A stretch of 64,000 bases of DNA from positions 37,513-101,512 of the forward strand of contig JASAND010020375.1 in NCBI GenBank assembly GCA_030248195.1, written 5' to 3'. This document shows positions 55,677 to 64,000 of this stretch, piece after piece. Below the pieces are notes generated by a model. The model saw only the letters and a list, made by a program, of their open reading frames with translations. It did no database searches and was not told where the DNA came from. Position numbers and translations under genes: made by a program. How positions within the stretch are numbered: position 1 is the stretch's first letter; each line of letters starts with the position of its first letter. Origin of the DNA: Trissonchulus latispiculum. Its lineage: Eukaryota; Nematoda; Enoplea; Enoplida; Ironidae.

Positions 55677-56479
55677 GTAAGTACCGTAAACTTTTGATTA
55701 CATTTGGCTGCTTAAATAATTTTGCAGTTATGGTTTGCTTAACAAAAACTTAATAAATTTGTTTAAGCAAAATACGCTTTGTGTTGGTTGTGAAAATGTT
55801 TTTGATATTTTCACAAGTTCCTAAGAATGTACTAGAAAATGGTACACGATCCAATTTAAAATCTTTTAAAATCCTTACAGTATCCTTTAAATTAACAGTG
55901 CATCATTAAACTTGAATACCTCAGCCATAAAAGTAGAAATTCAAAAACCACTTTAAAATGGTTCCATCTTTCAAAAGTTTCAAAGCATTGCGAAAAGAAT
56001 GAACTTGGCAATCTTTCAGCACTTAAACTATTGCTCAAAATTAACTGCACTAACTTGACGATTCTCTTCACACATCATTTACCTAGTTAGTTTATGGTTT
56101 TAAGTTTAACTTTCAGTTATTTTTTCAATTTATATGACTTCCAGGGCTTTCATGAGTTATCAAGTAACAGCTACTCATCTTAAACATTCACTAAATTGGT
56201 AAGGGATTGCATAGAATACCGTATCTCGTTAAGATAAACTGTAGCAATTTTGATTGCGTTAAAGTTTTGCAATATTTAGTAGCTTCAAAAACCTGGTAAT
56301 CTTTTTGTATTCTCAAGAAATCCACCAAATGACAGCCAATAAACAGTGCAACAGCGTTAAAGTTAGGGATGCACTAATGAATTAATGATTTTCTTTATAT
56401 GGGGCTCCTTTTTCTTCATTTTCTTTTCTTTGTTTTCTTTCATTTCATTCATCACTCATTGCATATATATTTTTTGCAG

Positions 56480-56537
56480 CACTGATGCAAATGACAGTAA
56501 TATTGTTAAACAGAAAAGCAATTTCTCATCAACTTAG
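56480..56537 (+). CDS. candidate terminal exon
   Basis: A long pyrimidine tract ends TTTTTTGCAG. After one leading base the frame reads TDANDSNIVKQKSNFSST and stops at TAG (56535-56537). The phase fits the microexon at 55656. A hydrophilic tail of no recognised family. Confidence 0.3.
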
Positions 56538-56999
56538 CTATCTGTTTGCTTTCATAGCAAGAACGACACAAACTAACCGTGAACAAGTCATATATATGTT
56601 GTAAAAGGTATTGTAAACACATTAAAAAGCGAAAAATCAATGTTTAAAGAAAACACACATTTTCTTAGAAACACACTGAAAAGAACATGTCTGATTTTGA
56701 AAACACCCTGCCAACATCACATATTTTTTGATTCGGACCAAGGCGAACCGAGAAAAATCGAAAAATTTTTGTTTTCGATTTTTTAAAAAATAGCGCTCAT
56801 AGGCTATCTGGATCTCGTAACACCAATTTTAAGTCCATTTTTCGATTCAACATTTTGTTGGCTCACTTCTAAACTAAAGCTATAAGCTTGAGATGAAAGC
56901 AATGCTAACCAACAAAAGCTGAATCTAGAAACGGACTTGAGATTAGTCTTATGTGACCCAGCAAGCCCATATATGCTACCTTTCAGCAAAATTAGCGGC

Positions 57000-59900
57000 A
57001 AAACATTTTACGGATTTCTTTGGCCCCGGTTACAAATCGAAAATATCTTTCGATATTTGAACACAGAATGGTCCAAAAGATACCAATATTAACTACCGGC
57101 AAACTGTCCGGTATCTACCGGTAATTAGAAGGCGAATCTGATCGCAGGCTAAATCAGGGTGCAACTCTAACCGAGAAATTAAAGACCTACCTAATTAACT
57201 AATCCTACCCTAATTAAAAGAAGAGTAAGGCATCATAGTATTTACTGGTAACTTACTAATTTACTAAGGCAATGAAATCCAATAAAGCATACGCAGAAAT
57301 AATAGGAGTACAGGTATAAGAATACACGCCCGCAGGCCAACCGTTCTACATCAAAGATACACTAATACTGACTAATTGATTAATTTGGCTAATTAACGAA
57401 AGGATCAAAACCGAGGTTTCTACACGGTAGTGATGAAGAAATCATTCGAAAGAATAGTGAAATACACTTCGCGTAGCGAGTATTTAACATTATCCCATGG
57501 CGAAAGATTTTAGCGCCTGATAAAATTTCCAAGGTAAAAGAGAGATGCTACCATAATTGCTGAGAGTTTTAAGATGGTAAAATTTAAGAGAAAAGTACTT
57601 TCAAACAAAAAGACAACATGGGCGACCAGTAAGCAACCATAAGAAGTCCTGGCGCATTTACTACCCATGATAACAAAAAGAACTTCAAGTAGTAAACCAA
57701 GTAGTTTACCAAAGAATAAAAACTTTCAGAAAGATAATAGAAAAGTGGTAGCTAAAGATAATTCAGTAGTATAAGCTAAGAACCAAAAATAGGGGATTAT
57801 ACTTCAATATTACAACAAAGTTGATAGCATTTTAAAGCGAAGTAGTATTTCAATTTAGAGAAATAGAAAAGAGAAAGAATCGAAAGAAATAGTCGAGTAA
57901 CGAACCCACAAATGAAAAAAGTACCCTTTAGCCGCTATGAATAAAAAACCACAACAATCACACAAAAATCCCACAATTACACACAAAACCTAACACACTT
58001 GCAATTACGAGAGAGAAAGATACAGTCAAAACGGCTACCAGTCCACGGATCCACGAGGATACAATGAAATCAAATACAATATCAAAATCTCTGGGTGTCC
58101 ACGTTTTGATGATTTTGATATTGTATTACACTTGCAATTACGGTTATATAGGATCCTAACAATGCAATCAATAACTGACTTTACAAAGCTAAATACTACA
58201 TCTTATATCTGTACAGCAGTTCAAAAGAATAACATACTACATTTACCTCTACAACAATTCAAAATTCCACTAAATACGACAGAGTTATCCTTTACAACAG
58301 TACAGAAAAGATTAACATAAAACACATACAACATATTGTTAAATGGATTTTACACATGGCATTAAACTGCATATTTATAAAGTAACATATAGCTTAAAGC
58401 TAACAATTCAAAAGATTAATATAGAACACAAGGAATACAGAAAAACAATAAGAGACAATACTCAGGAATAATAGAAAACAGTGAAAATATAGAGAAATAT
58501 AGAGAAGGAACAGAAACTACCATGTACAGTGCTTTCCGTCCTAACTCAACTCTTGGGCCTAACTTAAACATCAGAAAGCAAAGAAGTAAATGGTAATTTA
58601 AAAAGAAACAATAGAAGAAAACAAGAAAACATCAAAACTATTTCACAGAAATCCTAAACTAAACCAAACCTAACTCAAAAGCAAAAAGCAAACCAATTTT
58701 CTTTACGCGAAAACAAGAATTTTCAAAAGTTCCTAACTCAAACCAAGAACACAAAAGATAAGACACAAACAACTACTATCTATCTATGTTATACGCTATG
58801 GTATGATATCCATGCTATCCCCCGGCGAAAAAGAATGAGTGCCTACGAATTCCAACAAACCAAACAAATAACCTGACTGAAACAAAGTAATTAAAGACTA
58901 ATACAAAAACAGAAAATCACAACAAAAGTCACAACAAAGAAAATTCCTAGCTAAACACAACAAACAAACAATGGAATGAAAGAAAAGAGAAATGATTAAT
59001 ATAAAGCAAAAATTAAAGACACAGAGTTAAAGACAAAAAATTAAAGTACAGATAGACTAACAAAAAGACTAAATTCAAAAATTCGAAGTTCAAAAGTCTT
59101 TCTTTGTAAATGGCAGATAAAGGATTTAGGCACAAATTTTATGGCAGGGGACTCATCGGTAGGATGTTGATTGAGCAATAAAGCACCGTTGAAAGCACAA
59201 AAGAGAGCTGTTGAGCTGAAAAAGAAAGGGGATTAGACATACAAAGATACCCTAAAAATTTCCAAAATGGAGCCTCGTTAGAGATTAAACTAATAGCAAA
59301 AGTGAAAAGATAGAAAGATAGAAAAGAGAAAGATAGGAAAGAGTTTTCAAAGGATTTACAAAGATCATCTTTTTACAAAATGACTAAAGCTTCACTCCAA
59401 AGATTAAAAATGAGATTCTACTTAAGTACAAAACACATAAATACACCCAGTATACCATGTTTCTCCGAGCCGTAAAGTCTAAGTTCAAGATAGAAAAAGA
59501 AAAGAAATGTACACAGATAAGAGCTACTATACACCCTTGAAATGGCAAATCAGCTGAATTTAAGATAAGATAAAGATAAGAAACAACTAGATACGAAACG
59601 ACTAAATAGCAAAAATACAAAGCAAAGAAATAACTATCTGTACACCAAAAACCATAAAGACAAAAACAAAAGTAACTAGATATTTCCAAAAATTCCAAAC
59701 AAGGTAAGTATCAAATAACACCAAATGTACTTCTGTTTAGCTTGCCCTTTCAAATAAACAATACAATCATAATCAATAAAGCTGTTCTATCTAAATCCTA
59801 AACTACTAAGTGCTGGCATCACATATTTTATGGTCTTTCGTTTATCATTAGTAGACCTCTTTTGCCTCTTTTCGATGCCTTTTATGTTTTGCACTTTACA

Positions 59901-60440
59901 GCTTTCAGGATATGGGCTAAGCTGTCACACATAATACTGAGATTCACAAAACAACAAACAAAAATACAAAAATGAAGTAGATTATGCATTGAATGCCGTA
60001 AGAATAATGCAACAAAAATACCAGTTAACGAACAAAAGAAAAATACTGATTATATACTGCAAAATAAGAATATGAGCAAGCTAAACGTCTAAGCAATAAT
60101 TCTTCAGATTAAACGTAATATATGAGGCGTTTTAAGTAATGAACGTAGTATATAAGCCTCTTTAAGCAACTAGCTTCAACAACAACAACAAAACAACTAA
60201 GTAGCTTCAAAAATAATTGCTTGCCTATCCAAAAAGTACAAAATTCCGTAATAAATTCCAAGAAGTAAACAACAAAACGTAGCTTTAGTAAAAGTAGTAA
60301 CACATTAGCTTTCCAAATTCCGATTAATATATGAGAGAAAAAAAGTACTAAGAATACGAAAAGTAGTAGTAACGTAGCAAAAAGTAGTAACTTGAAAAAG
60401 AAAAACTGGAAAAACAAAAAGTATAACGTAACCATGACTA
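57000..60440. other. A-rich, T-poor non-coding region
   Basis: From about 57400 the plus strand is dominated by A with few T and G (AACAAA, GAAAAG motifs). Leucine/phenylalanine-rich minus-strand frames are by-products. A hairpin AATACAATATCAAAAT/ATTTTGATATTGTATT lies at 58073-58126. The region could be the 3' untranslated or LTR-side DNA of the adjacent retroelement, but I see no LTR boundary. Confidence 0.4.
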
Positions 60441-60778
60441 CCATACACGACAGACACTAATTGTAGTGACCTACAGTCAGCACATAGTGAAGGTAGTCGC
60501 GCACCAGCCAGAAGTTAAACATACAGGCTGTACGTGTGGATGATATAAAAAACCCAGTGGCCAATTTACTCCGGCGCGATGTTACGAATGCGCTATGGTT
60601 CAGCACTATAGTCCGTGTAATGCGTCCTTTCCTGTTCCTGCACGGATTTCCACTGTCGCGAATAATGACTCACAGTTCGCGGAAAATAAGCAGTCATTAC
60701 AGGAAATACAGACGTTAAAGTAGAAAGCTATTGACTCGATTTGCACATTGAGATGTTTCTAGGTCAATCCAATATCCA

Positions 60779-61075
60779 TCAATGAAAAATAAATGCGGGT
60801 AAGGGCATGTGAGGGAACCGGATATTTGGAAACGGTAAATTTTGAAAATTTGCAGCAGTAACTGCACATTCGAGACTATGTGGACTTGTAGTCTCTGCCG
60901 TCTCCGTTTCTTGTATTAGCAATTGCACAGATTGCTGTATTTCCGGTTGTTTAATAGTAACTTGTACGTCTTCTGTTTCATCTACTTGTACTTGATTTTT
61001 ATCTTCATCAGCTAACACACAATGCTTTACAAGTACATCATCGTCATACGTATCTACGACATTATTATCATGCAA
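60779..61075 (-). pseudogene. acidic C-terminal extension downstream of integrase
   Basis: A 98-codon frame, rich in Asp, Glu and Gln and out of frame with the integrase, begins 18 bp past the integrase stop. It may be the original polyprotein tail displaced by an indel, or a chance frame. No domain recognised. Confidence 0.35.
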
Positions 61076-61092
61076 CGTATCAGTAACTATAA

Positions 61093-62196
61093 CTATAAGT
61101 ACAATATAACTACATCAGTAACACCACTGTGAGCGGTTGGATCATCAATATCTATTTCCAACTCCTCCAGGGTTTCTGGGTTTATGTCAGGTAACAATTT
61201 CAATCTATTGACATGAATTACCTTACTAATGTCACCCGTTTTCAAATTACGTAAACGCACGTTTTGATCAGACAAAATTTCTACAATTCTATAGGGACCA
61301 TCATACTTTGGTGCCAATTTTGGTGTAGTTCCTTGAGCTACAGGCACTTGAGTAATGTTACGCATAACAAGTTGTCCCACAGTAAAATTCTTCATACGTA
61401 CGCGCTTATCATAACGTTGCTTAACAAGTTCCGCTTTATCAGAAATAATTTGAGCAGTAATATGCCAGTTTTCAGTTAAAATCCGTATTAAAGAAGTCTT
61501 ATAATTGACTAAAGATTCTACTGGCTTTTCAAGCTTATCAAACAACAAATCTTCTGGAACTTGAGCATCCCTTCCAAACAACATAAAATACGGTGTATCC
61601 TGAATAGTAGAATGAAATGACGTTCTATACGCATGCATTGCAAAAGCTAATTTAGTATCCCAATCACGCTGAGTTACATCTACGTACTTCTTAACTATTT
61701 CCCGTATAGTTCCATTTACCCGTTCAACTAAGCCGTTTGACTGAGGATGATAGGCAGTGGTACGTAACTTTTTAGTACCCATTAATTTAAAAAGAGTATT
61801 AGTAACTTCTGCCTGAAAATTAGGACCTTGGTCAGTGATCACCTCAGTTGGTACCCCGTACCGTAAAATAAATTCATTCAAAAGAACACGTATAAGAGTT
61901 TCGGCTTTTTCATTTCGTAAGGGCCAAGCTTCTGCCCATCGGGTAAGTTGATCAATTACAACCAAAACACAAACATTCTGCTTTTTACTAGTCGGGAAAT
62001 GCATAACGTCAGCGTAAATGCGTTCAAACGGTTTAGTCACTGGCGGATAAATTTTCATAGGCGCTTGAGGGTGCCTCGGCCCAATAGAAAATCGTGCACA
62101 TACTATACAATTACGTATAAACAACTTAACATCAGTAAGTAATGTAGGCCAATAATACTTCACAGCTACTTTGTAATGAGTTTGAGGTACACCCAA
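61093..62196 (-). pseudogene. Ty3/gypsy integrase
   Basis: 367 codons from the track start; homologous sequence continues upstream to about 62275 in the same frame. It shows the zinc-binding end (NCIVCAR), the DDE core (ADVMHFP, TDQGPNF, and HPQSNGLVERVN with the Glu), and a C-terminal GPY/F module (KYDGPYRIVEIL...HVNRLKLL). All three core acidic residues are present, so the domain itself looks intact although it is disconnected from RT/RNase H by a frameshift. Confidence 0.85.
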
Positions 62197-62254
62197 ATGA
62201 CCACCAGTATCAATATCAGAATGAAACCGTTCTAAAATATAGTTGCGAAACTTT

Positions 62255-63055
62255 CTAGGTACACATATTAAACGAGCAGAACACTTTTCTTAAATTGACA
62301 TTAATGTCAGTACTAAATCGATATAACATTCCATTTTCTTTAAGTTCGAAATTAGATTGATCACGTATTAGAGTCCAAGTTAAATCATCTTTGGGTAAAG
62401 TCCCTTTTTGCAAGTATTCGATAAAAGCACTAAAGTCAGGATCAGTTTTAAGAGCTAGTGACCATTGGTCATCAGTATATTGCTCTATAACAAAGACTGG
62501 AGGGTACATATCACCGGTTACATCAAACTCATCAGATACGTACTGAAACTTATTCACAGACTTACTAGTTTGATTCGCATCCTCAACTTCGCTGTTGTCA
62601 TGTTCAACGACAGTCTGTTGTGGATTACGAGACAAACAATCAGCTACAGGATTATCTACGCCTTTTCGATGTAAAGTCTGATAATTAAATTCAGAAAGTG
62701 CAATAGCCCATTTCGCAATTCGAGTATAGCCTTGGTTTTTTGCATTTGCAAAAATATATTTAAGGGCTTCATTATCAGTATACAAGGTTAATTGTCGATG
62801 ACGTAGATAATGCTGAAAATGCTTGCATGCCCAAACTACAGCAAGACCTTCCAATTCAACAATTTTATAGCGTTTTTCTGCACCAACCAAAGATCTACTA
62901 GCATAAGCTATTGGTTTAGGCTTTGACTCTCCAGGTTGATCTTGTTCTAAGACAGCACCAAGACCCACAACACTAGCATCCGTTGTTAGAATAAAAGGCT
63001 TTTCCCAATTTGGGTACGCAAGAACAGGTGCGTTTATTAAAGCTTGCTTTAGATT
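62255..63055 (-). pseudogene. Ty3/gypsy RNase H and linker (broken)
   Basis: Same frame as the RT beyond its stop. It has the RNase H motifs TDASVVGLGAVL, KRYKIVELEGLAVVWACKHF and LTLYTDNEALKYIF, followed by a region with KWAIALSEFNYQ and a CLSRNP-type motif. The frame ends by frameshift near 62275, where a homologous continuation appears in another frame. Confidence 0.8.
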
Positions 63056-63826
63056 TTAGAAAGCCCGTTGGCATTTTTCATCCCAGTGAAAACCTTCATC
63101 CTTTTTAAGCAAGTTATTCATTGGTGCCGCAATAGAACTAAAGTTGCTAATAAATCTCCGATAATATCCAGCCATACCTAAGAAGCCACGCAATTGCTTA
63201 ACAGTGATAGGTACTGGAAAATTCTTAACCGCAGTTACTTTACGTGGATCTGTTTCAATGCCCTTTTCGGAGATGAAATGACCAAGATATTCAACCTTTT
63301 TGCGGAAAAACACGCACTTTTTCATCTTTAGCCGTAAACCATGATCAGATAGTTTTTGAAAAACCGTTTCTAGCATTTTCAAATGATGAGTTTCGTCGTT
63401 AGATGGAATTAGTAAATCGTCAATATAAACAGGCAACTCAGTGAATATCCTTTCCATTATTCTTTGAAAAGTCGCAGGGGCATTCGTCAAACCAAATGGC
63501 ATGACATTAAAATGAAACAAACCCATATGCGAAATAAATGCCGTCTTTTCCTTATGAGGAGGAAACATCTCGATTTGCCAATAGCCGCTATTTAAATCCA
63601 AAGTTGAAAAGAATTTCCCTTTACTAAACATATCTATAATTTCATCTATTTTAGGTAAAGGGTAACGGTCTTTTCGTGTTATTTTATTCAACTGTCGATA
63701 ATCAATAACAAATCGAGTAGTTCCGTCCTTTTTGCCTACAAGCATGCATGGAGAAGACCATTGACTATCTGATGGAACACAAATTCCCTGTTCTAACATG
63801 TTCGTAATATGCTTTTCTATCTCCAC
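63056..63826 (-). pseudogene. Ty3/gypsy reverse transcriptase (broken)
   Basis: 256 codons with RT landmarks: DYRQLNKIT, STLDLNSGYWQIE, MPFGLTNAPATFQ, the catalytic VYIDDLL, and the downstream LRGFLGMAGYYRRFI typical of Ty3/gypsy. The stretch before YIDD is about six to eight residues shorter than usual, suggesting a small deletion. The frame ends at a TAA (63056-63058) that interrupts the polyprotein before the RNase H domain. Confidence 0.85.
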
Positions 63827-63835
63827 TCGTTCCAG

Positions 63836-64000
63836 GATTCATCCGGCTATGCCCTTGCTGTTACAGGACCAGCCATTCCAGTATCAGCCAGATGTTATCC
63901 AGTACTGCATTTTCCCAAGTTGTCAGGTGTTGCGAAGACATGTACGTACTTACGTATTAGTTCCTTAAATTTGCAGAAAAAACTTCAGCATGCACAGACT
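63836..64000. other. sequence beyond the retroelement junction
   Basis: Not alignable to the expected protease/RT linker. Nothing recognised in the remaining 165 bp. Confidence 0.4.

Larger units (their letters stand above)
60779..63835 (-). mobile_element. Ty3/gypsy retrotransposon, 5'-truncated and decayed
   Basis: On the minus strand, reverse transcriptase, RNase H and integrase follow in the Ty3/gypsy order (RT 63826-63056, RNase H 63055-62255, IN about 62275-61093). Similarity stops at about 63835, just inside the N-terminal side of RT; gag, protease and the 5' LTR are not seen and the sequence beyond is unrelated. An in-frame stop separates RT from RNase H, and a frameshift separates RNase H from integrase. 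I could not delimit a 3' LTR below 60779. Confidence 0.85.

Noticed and set aside
60109..60444. Leu/Phe-rich minus-strand frame resembling membrane segments
   Set aside because: Expected from T-rich sequence on that strand. No start context or family.

Overview
This is a window of AT-rich animal nuclear DNA, not bacterial or organellar. Coding sequence is split into short exons with GT-AG introns, one gene encodes a PTB/PID-type domain, and the non-coding DNA is full of terminal-inverted-repeat (TIR) elements plus a Ty3/gypsy retrotransposon. I read it as an invertebrate metazoan, possibly an early-branching one, but I cannot name the species.

Layout. (1) 421-6719, plus strand: the 3' part of a PTB-domain gene, reconstructed as seven exons whose splice phases agree, ending in a stop at 6717-6719. 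Its introns hold four or more TIR elements and a tRNA-like fragment. (2) 6720-12160: gene-poor, with a 1.6 kb foldback element (8817-10405, 11-bp imperfect target duplication) and a G-homopolymer tract. (3) 12.1-36 kb: an accessory-looking locus. Degenerate copies of two exon types recur on the plus strand. One is a ~500-nt exon type I do not recognise (shared FHPDS-like core; about 12.2, 13.1, 21.3, 22.1, 26.1, 33.2 and perhaps 14.3 and 34.0 kb). The other encodes a RING-like zinc finger lacking the usual histidine (18.5, 29.8 and 52.5 kb), followed at 19.0 and 31.9 kb by a shared 83-nt exon. Frameshifts, stops and a lost splice donor show that many copies are decayed. (4) 36-50 kb: an SGNH-hydrolase-like gene on the minus strand (42161-40422) with 19-residue N-terminal repeats, a 42-bp minisatellite in an open exon-like stretch, and many small TIR elements. 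(5) 50-57 kb: dispersed repeats, a CA microsatellite, a third RING copy, a 0.78 kb foldback and a possible microexon plus terminal exon. (6) 57-60.4 kb: A-rich, T-poor DNA without recognisable genes. (7) 60.8-63.84 kb, minus strand: a decayed, 5'-truncated Ty3/gypsy pol.

The mobile-element fraction is the best-supported part of the annotation. Several families carry visible target-site duplications: 7 bp for a CAAGAGTACATAAT family, 9 bp, 11 bp, 8 bp (hAT-like), TTAA and TA. One 7-bp family member has an apparent empty site in a paralogous segment nearby. The candidate undescribed systems are the exon/RING array at 12-53 kb, the 7-bp-TSD hairpin family, and a set of short elements whose TIRs are often bordered by G or C homopolymers.
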